Shown one piece after another: positions 1-11,500 of a DNA stretch of 64,000 bases. A model generated the notes under the pieces. That model had not been told where the DNA came from. It was given only the letters and a program-made list of their open reading frames with translations, and did not search any database. This DNA is from Apus apus (taxonomy: Eukaryota; Chordata; Aves; Apodiformes; Apodidae), in the NCBI RefSeq assembly GCF_020740795.1, contig NC_067285.1:40708511-40772510 (forward strand), in the 5' to 3' direction. Numbering within the stretch: the first letter of the stretch is position 1; every line of letters begins with the position of its first letter. The position numbers were made by a program, and so were the translations under genes.

Positions 1-2207
1 AAGCTGGAAAATATGATAATGATATTTTCATAGCCCAGCTAAGACTGGGCCGTGCCCAGAAGCTCACATTGCCAGATTTTGTGGAGCCTGATCTTGCTGC
101 TAGAAATGGGAGGAAAATCAGGGCAGAGCTGGAATCAGCTCTGTGACTGTGTCCATAATCCATCCACACACACCCCGACACTGGGCCAGGAGATAGATTT
201 GTGATCAATGATGAAGCTAGAACAGAGCTGTGAGCTGGTGAGGCTCTTCAAAAATGTTTCAAGACTAAAGGCTCACTTTTTACCAGTCACTCACACATCA
301 TATCCTCAAGGGTGTGATGGAGTTTATTTTGTTGCTCTGCTACTTTAGAAATTCAGCATGCTTATTCACAGGGTGAATGAATAATTCCCATAAAGCCATA
401 GAGTGACATTTGGAGACTTTGCACATTCATATTCCTTAGGGAGTCCCAGCAAGGTGATGGGAGCTCTGTCAAGGACTCCAGGAGGTCTGTGTTGTACAGA
501 CACCAGCAGGAAGCTTTGGCCCATAATGGTGTTATTGCTGTCTTTGCTGGAGTGTGGAGCATCTGCTTAGTATAGTCTCCATCTCCTCTCCCTGTAACCA
601 AAGTCTTTGGGGTTTTTGCCACGCTTGGGAGGGATTTCTACACAGCAGTCTCTTTATTTTTATTTTGTTTGGACTGGGTAGCTGGAAGGAGGTTTGCTTC
701 TAGGTACGGAGAGCCGTGTTGCAGAGAGACAGGTTAGCTTCCAGCATCTACAAACACACACCTTGCTTGTCTTCACTCAAACCACATCCCCAGCTGCTCA
801 CTAAAAGGCCCTTTTTATCAAAAGCACTGCAAACACAGGAGCTGTCAGCAGTCCTGCTTTTCTCTAACATACTGGTCCGGGAGAACCAGGAGCTGGAATG
901 GCAGGTCAAATATGGACAGTGTTGTCTAGTCCCTCTCTTGTGCATGTTCTGCTGTTGTGTTCAGACCCAATACCTCCTCCACAGCTTTGGAATGTTTTAT
1001 GAAGGTGCTGTCCAAAACACAGTCATGATGTGTCCTACCTGGTGAACTGTGTGGTGTTCAATAAACAAAGGCACAGCCAAAAGATTTGCAGAATCCTACA
1101 GGGCTGGAGATTTTCATATTCTTTTCTGTTTTGTTGTGATGGCCTTTTTTGGCTGTGAAGCAGATCCTTGGCTTTGCTCCTCAGTAGAGGAGTTTGCAAC
1201 GTAAGTTGACAATATCAACCTCCCTAAAGATGGCATCACCTCAGTTTATAATGTATTTCCTTCTGAATTCCCATTTGAGAAGGCTTTAGCACTCAGAGAA
1301 ACTGATAACCTTTCCTGCATATGGGAACAGCTGGAGCAAATTTAGTAGGAAATTAGATCCTTAGGGATAAGGCTTTGTAAAATGGTTTTCAGACCTGGCA
1401 CAATCTTAGTCACTATTTGATTTGTCAAGGTTTTATAATTTCTACAGAGCTTTACTAAATCCTATTAACAACCTCTTGCTTTCATTCCTCATAGACTACA
1501 TAGGTCTGTTGGAAGGGTCTCTGCTCCTACTGTGTATTTCTAATCATGATAAAATGATGATGAAATGAGTTGATCTGTTAGGACTGCTGTACTTAACAGG
1601 CAATTTACATTCATGTTGGCGTTTAAAGGCAACAGAATATGACAAAACCAGAATGCAACAGAAGTTCTGATCTTTCCCAGTTTAAACAACACGTTTTCAG
1701 ATTTTTAGCCCAACCCATTCTGTGATACTTTATTCAGATCATCTACATTTTACTAGTAATGAGCAGAATGTTTCAATAAAAAAATTGTTTAAAAATAATT
1801 GTGAGAAGCAGCTGGAACAACTTTGATAACCAGCTGTAAGCATACTTCTGAAAAGCTGAAAAACACAAACCCAAGATTCTTCCATGTTTCCTAATGAGAA
1901 ACAGAGACAATTCTAATGCTTCTCCGAGTGACAGTGAACTACCTGTCAAAAGCGGTGTCTTGTCTTTATCAGCTTCCTGATTGCAGCTACCTCTGAGCTG
2001 CATCCCACAGAGCAGAGTGGCTAAGTTCAGCCAGAAAACTGCAAGACAGGAGTGAAAGACAGGGGTTTGGTTAGTAGCTTGTGGGCATCATGCTGCCTGT
2101 GAACTTCGTGCTACCACAGAAGGTTGTGCTTTAGACTTCTGCAACCAAGTACGGCCCCTTCAGGAATTTTTGCTTGGCTGCATCCTCTGTCAAAAAATGA
2201 TAGCTTC
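1..2207. other. No recognisable gene
   Basis: Unique-looking AT-rich non-coding sequence. The longest plus-strand frame (716-1,045, 109 codons) is followed 15 bp after its stop by AATAAA (1,060-1,065) but shows no recognisable domain. Confidence 0.6.
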
Positions 2208-2441
2208 TCATAGAGTCATCAGGATTGGAAGGGTCCTCTGAAGATCATCCAGTCCAACCCCCTGCTAGAGCAGGATCACCCACAGTAGATCCCACGGGAA
2301 CAGGTCCAGATGGGTTTTGAATGTCACCAGAGAAGACTCCACAGCCTCTCTGGGCAGCCTGTCCCAGGGCTCTGTTACTCTCACAGGAAAGAAGTTTTTC
2401 CTTATATTTAACTGGAGCTGCTTGTGCAGCAGTGTGTGTGC
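2208..2441 (-). mobile_element. CR1 LINE, 5'-truncated fragment
   Basis: The plus strand reads as the reverse complement of a CR1 3' end: TCATAGAGTCATCAGGATTGG, AGATCATCCAGTCCAACCCC and GAAGTTTTTCCTTATATTTAA in the expected order. It covers only the 3' terminal 230 bp of the element. No intact coding sequence remains. Confidence 0.85.
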
Positions 2442-2446
2442 TTAGC

Positions 2447-2504
2447 CACTGATTCAGTGATCCCAAGGGTCTTTTCCAACCTGAATAGTTCTGTGATTCT
2501 ATGA
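2447..2504 (+). mobile_element. CR1 3'-end stub, head-to-head with the preceding fragment
   Basis: About 58 bp of CR1 3' terminus (GATCCCAAGGGTCTTTTCCA then GTTCTGTGATTCTATGA) in plus orientation lie immediately after the minus-orientation fragment. Both pieces carry the 3' end, so this is not a simple 5' inversion of one insertion. Confidence 0.75.
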
Positions 2505-2790
2505 AAGAGCTACTTCTTCCACGTTTCTGTCCTGTTTGCATGCATATTTTTGTAGGATTTACTCCTCAGCTGTAGTAGATAGACCAGAATTATCTAATGT
2601 CACATGAGTGGTGGTTGAGTTTCTGTCCTGCTATTTTACATGTTTTGAGGATGGACAAACTTAAAAACATCTGGCTTGAGTTTGGTTTTGGACTCAGTTC
2701 CCATCAGTTTGGCTGCACGATCAGCACGGTGTGAGTGGAAATACCCCCGGATCTGCCGTCTGTGTGTTTGTGACAAGTTGCTGGATGCTC

Positions 2791-2834
2791 TGCAGAGCTG
2801 TGGATGCAGAGAGCTGTGGATGCAGAGCTGTGGA
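2791..2834 (+). repeat. Short tandem repeat, 14-16 bp unit, three copies
   Basis: TGCAGAGCTGTGGA occurs three times in a row; the middle copy carries a 2-bp insertion (GA). Confidence 0.85.
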
Positions 2835-3725
2835 TCTTCATGCCATGCCCAGGAAGCTCTTGTAGCCTGCTAGTCTATGTTGCTGCCCAAGGGACGGCTC
2901 AGCAAAAAAAGAGAAGCTGAGTTTTTAGCAAGGAGAATTTTAAGCTCTTAATTTGTCCAATATTTGGTCTTGTTTGATGCTGGAGAGTTTTTGCTGCAGG
3001 CAGCTTAGGTAAAACAGACCTGTGTTGCCTGGAGATTAAAATACACCCAGAAGACACAAGATTTTTAGGTGACTTCATGAAAAACCACACAGAGCTATGT
3101 TTTTGAGTTGGTTTTGAAATGCATTGCAGCCATCTGCATCGTCCCCAGCACTGACAGTGGAACATTCCTTTAGCTATTACATGAGGCAGAATCTCCTTTC
3201 AAGTGTTAGAATGTGCAGTTGGTCCAGACATCTGAACTGCTGGAAAAAAAACAGGGACACTGTGCAATTTAGGTTTGTTTTGGTTTGTTTTTTGTTGTGT
3301 TTTTTTTTATATATATAAATGCTCTAGATTTGTGGAGTCAAAAGGATTTCAACTCCCCACGATGAGCAAATAATTTGTAATTAATGAAAGAAATTAATGC
3401 AGATACTGATAAAATGAAAACACTGACCCAAATGTTTTGCTGTAGATGGCAAGAACACTTTCCAGCCACATAAAACTCTCGTGAAATATTGCAGTGAAAA
3501 TCCTTTTTGACATTCTCTTGTAGTGCGTCAGCAATTAATGGATTGATAGAATAGAGCATGTTAACACAGTGAAACTAAGGGATTAAAGCAGGGTTAAGGA
3601 TACTCTGGCTTGAAGACTGAAGCATTCTGCTTTGTTTTTTTGGCTCATTGGACAGTTCCAGGATTTCAGGGTTAATTCTAAAGTTCGTATTTTGCCACTA
3701 TTCATTGATGGTTGCAAATAGCTAC

Positions 3726-3728
<3 letters not shown>

Positions 3729-3756
<28 letters not shown>
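3729..3756 (+). repeat. Poly(A) run (28 nt)
   Basis: An uninterrupted A-run. No processed pseudogene or SINE body is recognisable upstream, so it is a simple repeat. Confidence 0.9.
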
Positions 3757-3759
<3 letters not shown>

Positions 3760-5318
3760 AACAAAAGAGGTTTCAGATATCACAGTCCGTGCCAGGAATG
3801 CCTGCCAAGCCTCCAGAAAACTGAACTTAGTAAGTGAAACTATTAAAATCATAAAGTTTTATAGAAATTTCATTTTATTATGCTTTCATCCTAATAATAG
3901 AAGACGTTACCCATAGGATGTCAGATGCTTTTCAGGCTTGATCTGCAAGGTCACTGTTGGTGTGACTACCAGCAGTTTTACAGCAGATTCCTCTCTAATG
4001 AGCAGATTCCAAATTATCAGGGTGGAGTGGTGCACCCCCTCCCCAGTGTCTGCTGTGCAACTGGGGCTTTCCACACCCCCCTGCATCAGGAACTATGTGC
4101 TGTCTCCGTTGGGTTCTTTGTGGGCAAGTAACAAATCAATGAAGGAGCTTCTGGAGGGATTGCAGCTGGAGTGTGCCACACATTCTTCTCAGTAGCAGTA
4201 GAGCAAAAGGAATGAAGTAATTTTCTAACACATTTCTCTTGGTCTTATTGCTCAGGCTTCAGTTAATGCTTTTCTTTTGTGGGAGGCAAGTGTGGGACAA
4301 GGAAGGAAACTGTCTCCTTCAACTTCACCCATTAGCAGTTACCTGTGAAAGGGAAGGGTGAAGGAATGTTACTCTGTAATAAATACATAAATCCAGCCAT
4401 GGTTGTGTCATAAAAAGAGGGACTGGCTGGGTGATCAGAGCGTTGGACACGGGCTCCATAGTTTTGGATTCTCTTTCTCAGTAGGTGAGTTAGACCAAAT
4501 CTTTTCCTTCCTGTGCATCCATGCAGGAAGTGCTGAGAGGATGATGCTAAGATGGGTGGAAGCATGAGCTCTCCTGAGCTGATGGATACACATTTCTGTC
4601 CTACTCGATTAGGTGTGAGAAGTTGGCTGTTGCTCCCTTCCAGTGCAGAGACTGGTGTTGCTGTGACAAACTGTGCCATAAAAGCAGGAAGGAGAGAAAC
4701 TGGTAGGAGACGTGCAGTTCCTTGCAGCACCACGCTGATACAGCTGTATACCTCCAGAGCCAAAACTGGCCTTGGCCTGTTTGTTCTGGGCAAGCCTTGG
4801 TATCACTATGACCACATAAATATTTGGAGAATCACTTGTAAGCTGGTGTTGGCATCACCGGGTCTGCTTGTTCCCATCCCTGCAGTCTCCACACGTCTTC
4901 TCACAGAAGCCCATGGAAAACATTTCAGCCAGATCAGCTCCTCGATAAGGTTTAACTTGTGGTTGCCCAGTAGCTGGATTGATGCTGGGAAGAGGCTGCA
5001 AAAAAATTGAGGGTCTGAGCTGAATCTGGCGCATCTGAAGACGAAAGCAGAGCCCCAGGTTGTGCCATCCTGTGCAGTGCTGCATCCAACTCCTGCACGA
5101 GCAGCTTGAAGGAGATGTTCTCCTTTAGCATTGGGGCTGTGGCATGTTTCCCAAGTGCCACTGTCCCAACAGCCAGGTGGGCTCTGCAGCCGTGGGGCAC
5201 TGCAGCTTTTTCTTGCAGTGCCGAGTGCCTCAAGCCAGGGGGGACTCACTTATGACTCTGGGAAATCCTGAAAATGTGGAACTTGTTCCCTTTGGAGTTA
5301 GGAAATGTGGACAGACTC

Positions 5319-5361
5319 CTTTTTATTTTCTTTTTTTCTTTTTCTTTTTTTTTTTTTTTTT
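5319..5361 (+). repeat. T-rich low-complexity tract
   Basis: T-runs broken by single A or C, ending in about 17 consecutive T followed by ACAG. It resembles a splice-acceptor pyrimidine tract, but no open exon follows. Confidence 0.85.
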
Positions 5362-7641
5362 ACAGTGGAAAAGCATGAAATCATAGCCACACTGGCTAGA
5401 GTTATTATTCATTTAATAGTTAAACTTCCATTATGTTTTACTGTTTGCTCCATGCCATTTTTATGTGCTCCAGTTTTATGTATTTTGAACGTAACTGTTA
5501 GAAAGGAGAAAGAAGTGATTTACCAGGACTGTGCCTTTTCTCCCCACTAACTGTGCTTTTCTTGTTGCTAGGATGGTATTTGTTTTCTATTGCATGTGGG
5601 CACATTGGAAAATGTAAATGTATGAAGTTTTACCTTCTCATTGTTCACAAGAGACCCTTAGAAAAAAAAAATGACTCTGCATATGTCATGATAAACCATC
5701 CCTATCTGTGGGTGTAACCGTATCTGTAAGGACTGTTACTTGTTGGTTTGGAAGACAAATTGTTGAAGGTGATGCTGTGTCTCACTGGTACTCTTCAAAA
5801 ACGCTCAGGGCAGAGTGTTTGCTTTGTAAATTGGTAACTTTTATGTGTTAGTTAGAAAAAGCCCCAAAACTAAAAAGAAACAGAAGAGAAGCTGGTACTT
5901 ACCATTCTCTTTGAAATCACCAGCAGCCTTTCAGGCAGCTCATGGCTCTTTGCGGAGGTGGGATGTGACCCAGGAGTGGCCAAGTGTACCTGCTCTGCAG
6001 TGGCACTCACACCCTCCCAAGGCTGGGCTCCAGGCTCCAGGGTTCTGGAGGGCACTTGGAAGTGCCCAGCTCACTAGGCTCTGGTTGCCTTTGGAAAACC
6101 AGAGTCTGAGCAGTCTGAATTCCGAAGTGACAGCGCACACTGCAGCTGTCCCTGTCAAGAAAAAAAAGGATTGCCCACCACCTTCCCTGTCTGCTCGTAG
6201 ACGTGGTTGGTGCATAACTGAAACTCCACACAGGACGAGAGCTGCAGCCTCCAGTTCAGGACAGTCCTAAACTGTGGTGCAAAAAATGCAGAGGAGACCC
6301 TGAGTGTCCTGGAGCAGCACTAAGAAACGTTATTCCAAGGGCAACTGGTCAATCGGTTGTTGATGCACTGGGAATGAAGGGAAGGAGAGGGAGGTTGGGC
6401 AGTTTTGATTTAAAATGTCAGATTGTTTTGAAGTGTAGTCTGTGCAGTATGTAGGTCAGTGCTAAAGGGAGAGACTGTATCTGCAGAGGTGCTGAGAATG
6501 ATTAATTTCCCTGGACAGAATCCTAGGGATTTTTTTCAACGTGTGCTCCAGTAGAGCTGCACATTCTCATTCATGATGGGCTCAGGTTTCAGACCGTCTG
6601 CCCGAAGGGGAAATTTATCCTGGCAACTGCTGAAAGGGGAACTCTTGTGGACATTAAAAAAAAAACATATAAAAAAAATAATATATTTTTGCTGCGTTTA
6701 GGGTAGCTTTTCAAGGATGTTTTATTTACGTTTCCTTCTGTGTTCCCTGACCATCTGTATCAGAGAGAGTTGATACTTGTGTGCTTTCTAGCAGCAGCCA
6801 GGCACCACATCAGATGTGTCTTGGCCCCCTTTCAGTGCCATGAACAAAGCAGTACCTGGATGCCTGTGGAAAATGGCTCCTGCAGGGCTGCTGAGTGCTT
6901 GCTTCTGTGGGGACAGACCCAGTGACCAGCTGGGCTGAAGGGCCCTGTTGCTTAACAATTTTTGACTAGTCAGTCAAATTTCTCCTGATGTTTTTGTTGC
7001 TTATAGCTGTGAAATCACGTAGGAGTGAAGGCCTCCTCTTGCCTGGAGCAGCTGGGGTCAGATCTTCTCTGAAGGACCAGAGACGGACCCTGTAGGATCT
7101 CTGCAGTGGTCCTGGCTGGAGCCAAGCTGTGTCAAGCCCTTAAAGAGTTTTCCAGTCATTTGCTCTTTGTATGATGCCTAGCCTAGCTAAAGTCTATATT
7201 GCAAACAGCAGACATTAATAGTACAGTGTTTTAAATATGATAAAATCTAGCCTAATGGAATATTTAGTGAAGAATCTCATTAACAGTCCTTGATATGAGC
7301 ATGAACCTTGTTTTTCTTCTCCCCTTTGGGCCCAAGCAGTCTGAACTTTGTCAGGGCCTTGCAGACTCAAGCAAAACATTTAAAACTTGGCTGATAGGAA
7401 GTTGTAAATGGCAGTAGAAGAAAGTCTGGACAAAATTATTTTATATTCTAAAATATTAACTTTAAATAGTCTTTTATTACTTAGTTTTGTGCTACTTTAT
7501 TTGGTGCTCGCATATGCGGGAATAGATTTTTAAAACAGATTCTGTAGTTGTTATGTTGTCCATCTTCTCTGGCTTTACAGATTAATAGTGGTCCTTAAAT
7601 TAGAATGAAGCAGCACGTATGAGGGGCTGGGTTTTTACTGT

Positions 7642-8585
7642 TGTCCTGGTTTGGGCCCAGCTCAACAACAAAGAACCCACCCCAGGGCTGCTCACTCACT
7701 GCCCCCATCACACCCTGGGATGGGGAGGACAAGCCCAACTAGGATCTCATGGGTTGGGACCAAGGACAAGGAGGGATCTTCACTGATTGAGGTCACAGGC
7801 AAAACAGACTCAAATTGGGGAAAAAAATAATAATTTCATTTACTGCTAATAAGATGCACCCAGGACATATACACACACAGAGTAGGGCTTGCATATGTTA
7901 TCCCTCCCCCCCCTTCTTCCCGGGCCCAAATCCCTTTGTTCCCAGTTTCTCTCCCTCCTTCCCCCCAGCAGCACAGGGGATGGGGTTTAGAGTCAGTTCA
8001 CAGGCTGGTGGGTCCTGCTGCCCCTTCCTCCTCAGGGAGAAGGATTCCCCACAGTCCTGCCCTGCTTCCCCATGGGAGACAGTCCCTCCCCAACCCCTCT
8101 GCCATCAGTCCCTTCCGTGAGGTGTGATCCCTCAGGAGCTGCTCACAGAGTCACTGCTGCTCCGGGAACAGCCACCTCCCCTGCTGTGGGGTCCTCCACG
8201 GCTGCATCATCCGAGTTCATGGGCTGCAAATTCCCCCCTCAGGGAATCCCCTTCAGGGAATGTTCCACCAGGTTCCTCCACGAGTGCAGGGGCACAGCTG
8301 CCATCTCCCCATGGGCTGCAGGGAACCTTCTGCTCGGGCCCCTTCTTCCTCAGCAACCTTGAGATCCTCACCCCAGCACTGCCCTCACCTCTCCAGCTCA
8401 GCTCTTCTCCCTTGCTCTCTCCTCAGGTCTTCTATCAGTTCTTCATATGTTAGTGGCAGAGGCCCATCTATTGCCTCTCTAGCCTTGGCCACCTGAGCTG
8501 GGGGAACTTTGAGTAGCTTCTTGCAGGAGCCACCCCTGGGGCCCCTCCCCTGCTGCCAAAACTGGGCCAGAACCAAACCAGCCCA
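7642..8585 (-). mobile_element. Solo LTR of an avian endogenous retrovirus (ERVL-like), left copy
   Basis: This 944-bp block starts TG and ends CA on the plus strand and is flanked by the perfect 5-bp duplication ACTGT (7,637-7,641 and 8,586-8,590), as expected for retroviral integration. Read on the minus strand it has the layout of a common bird LTR class: CTGGTTTGG start, AGGGGAGGGGCCCC..GGGTGGCTCCTGC, repeated GCAGCCCATGG-type segments, a GGGGGGAAGGAGGGAGAG tract, an AGTAAA poly(A)-like hexamer, GAGTCTGTTTTGCCTGTGAC and a CCAAACCAGGACA end. No internal gag/pol sequence adjoins it, so it is a solo LTR left by LTR-LTR recombination. Family assignment (ERVL-like) is from memory of similar bird repeats and is less certain than the LTR call. 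Confidence 0.85.
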
Positions 8586-8590
8586 ACTGT

Positions 8591-11500
8591 GATCACCAAG
8601 TGCCAGAAAACAAGGCCTGTGTCACCTCCCGTCCGTTCCTTCCTATCCTGTGAGATAATGCAGAGTCCCTGGGAGAAGCAGGTGGAAGGATTATGCACAA
8701 AGACACTGGATATACTCTCTCCAGTCTGCTGCAACAATCACTTCAAGGTGGCTTTGCTCAGTAATTATGTCAGCCCTGTTTTCTAGTGCAATTTGCCAAG
8801 TTCCTCCAAACACGTCTCCTGGTACGTGCACACAGAACTTGCATGTGCTACGTAGCTTCAAAGAGCACAACTTCATCATTTAAAAGAAGGCTTGCAGAAG
8901 GTGCTATTTACTGAGTAAAATGTGTTTTCCTGGAATCCTGATGGATTGATTTGTTACTTCTGCAGTTTTTTCTGGAAGCTGCCACATGGTGGAATTGTGC
9001 CTTCTGGGTCAGAGATGAAAGGAGCTGGCCAGTAACTCCGTGGAACTGAAACAATTTTTTCCAAAGGTACAGTAAAATTTTAGCTGCTGTGTTGAAATGC
9101 ACTGTTTTGCCTGGTCAGTAAAGGCTACTAATTCATATTTTTGCAGCAAAGAGAATACTTGATTCTTCATTGCAGGATATCTTTGGGTGCTGCTGAATTT
9201 TTGAGGAGTCTGTTTTCATTTTAACCTCTTTTTCATGAATCTTGGAAAAAACAAAACCCCAGGGTCTGGGATTGTGTTTGTGTGTAAGGGTGCACTGAAG
9301 AGCTTGGGTGTATATCTTAGTTAGTCAAAACTAACAAATTATTCAGCATATGTTACTGGCCACGTGGTTGCTTCTGGTTGGCTGGAATTACAGAAGATAA
9401 ATAATGCAGATGTCTTAATATGATGTCACCTCTGAAGTCTGTGAATATGATTAGAAATCCCTTTGGTAACCTGAGTATTCCACGGAAGTATAAGCATTTC
9501 CCTGTCAAATCAATGGCTCTCCTACTACAGTGTGACTGTTTTATTACTGTGATGCTCAGACCTGAAATCATTCCCAGAGCTTGCAGTCTCAACTAGGTAA
9601 AAGTAACAAACTGGAGAAGGAAATGCATGGGCAGACCTGAATTCAGGTGACCTGTCTGCAGCAGGAGGGAGTGGCATTCTCAGGAGCTTTAAGCATCCAT
9701 AGTTGTTGGTTCCAGGATTTTCAAATGGACTTATGCAAGACACCTAAATAAGATTCAAGTTTTAGAAAATGAGTTGTAGCCCTTGGCTTCCAGTGCAGTG
9801 CTCATTGCAACATCTTGAAACCAAACCTCTTGAAAGCCTTCACGCTTGACAAGGGCTCTAAGGAAGGGTCCATCATTTTGGAGACAGTTGCAGGTAAAAG
9901 TTCAGGGCAGTATGTCTCAAAAAGAAAGAAACAGGCATGTCTTTGAAGCAGTACATTTCCAATACAGCTGGTTGTCACAAATGTCAGTGCTGACAGTTAA
10001 ATTCTCATCTCTGGGATGATGCATTGCTATTTCTGCCAAGCTTTTGTAGTTACTAAAGAACAACTTCTGGCCCAGCCAACAACATTTTTCCAGCATATAA
10101 ATATTTTTAATTTCAAATTCTTCTTTCAAAGGTCATTAATTGCTTTAATCATTAGTATTTTAGCCTGGGCAATCTATTCATTGACACAGTCTTTACCATG
10201 AAGATTTTGTAATGTGAGTGCATGGTAATTTTGTTTTTAATCACAATCCCTTTGGAATACTGGAGCCCCCCGCATGCTGCCTTACCTTGTGCCTCCCTCT
10301 TGTGCCCTTCTGTCCCTACCAGGCTTCCCCAGCTAGGCCAGACTACACCTCAGCTGCACGTTCTTTTTGTAACAGAGGTTTACTCACCCTCTCTCCCAGC
10401 CACTTTAATCCTGCCCCAGATGCCTTTTCCTTTCCTGCTCTGATCGTATTAGTGGTGGAAAATTCTTCCTTTGTTCTTAATTGTTGTCTGCTTAGATTTC
10501 AAAATTAAAAACTAGTTAGCAGCCATGTCCTGTGCAAGGATGCTTCATTTAAATGGATGACCATCAAAATGCCCCAGATCCTTAATGCTATTCCCACACA
10601 GGGTGCAAATAAGCAGCCAAGCCCATTTCCCAGTGAATTCCACTTGTGTACAGAAGGAAAGAGCCTGGTACCAAGAAAAGCGTAGAAGATGTATGTGAGT
10701 AGCTGGCACAGCTGATCACATTTCTCACATCAGTTGATGTACAATACTGCTTATGTTGACTAGAAATCGCAAGAAACTCTGCATCTAAGCAGAGGGGGAA
10801 AAAAACGAGGGCTTTTAGTTTGACCAGCCTGTCATCTGCAGAGAATGCACTGTAAGTGTATTATTGGAATCAGGTATTTTAATATGATAGCATGTCATTT
10901 CAAAATAATGTCTTTGGCCCAGTAGAATCCTATGTTATGGGGGAAAAAAATACTCACTGTTAAGGATACTTCAAGAGGTTTTACATTGAAGACTGTCAAT
11001 TTTTATCAGCCCTGCCTTCAAAGGATTGCTGTTCTGCTGATAGGTCTTGGGGTCAGATACATCTTCAGCTTTGTTGAAAGTATTCATGGTGGGAAGTGGC
11101 ATTACAGTGTTAAGATAATTCCTGAGGCATAGCTTGGGAGCTAAGTGACAGGAAAAAGTAATGGTAAAGAGCTGAGCTTTGTATGGTTTTTGTCACTGCT
11201 CAAGTCACACCCAAACCCAAGTGTTTTAGGATTTTAAAGCTGAATTTTAAAAAGTCTGCATATGCTTTTAAAATTCCAGACTTCAGCAGAAACTCAAACT
11301 GTTAAAACAGTATAAAAGAATCTGTGCTGGAGGGATTTCCAGCCAGGTTGAAACACAACCAGTAATGGAATTTTCATTTGAAAAATCTGATCTTGCAAAA
11401 CTGTTTTGTGAATTTCCAGGCCATTCAAGTCTGGACAATCTAAGATAAGCAAGTAAACTCCATGTATTTCTTGCACTTAATCTAACTTGCAGAGACTCAC

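Larger units (their letters stand above)
2505..7636. other. No recognisable gene
   Basis: Non-coding sequence with the poly(A) and T-rich tracts listed separately. Overlapping open frames on both strands at 4.3-5.2 kb and 5.8-6.3 kb look like chance; a weak minus-strand exon candidate lies at 5,903-5,994. Confidence 0.6.

Noticed and set aside
3729..3756. Poly(A) run as the tail of a processed pseudogene
   Set aside because: Upstream sequence has no recognisable coding or SINE similarity and no flanking target-site duplication was seen.
4332..5249. Overlapping open frames of about 150 codons on both strands
   Set aside because: They are mutually overlapping on opposite strands, with no motif and no splice or promoter context; chance frames.
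7815..8496. Several open frames of 63-109 codons, mirrored at 36,873-37,541
   Set aside because: They lie antisense inside the solo LTRs, in GC-rich tracts; their near-identity between copies reflects the repeat and not selection on protein.
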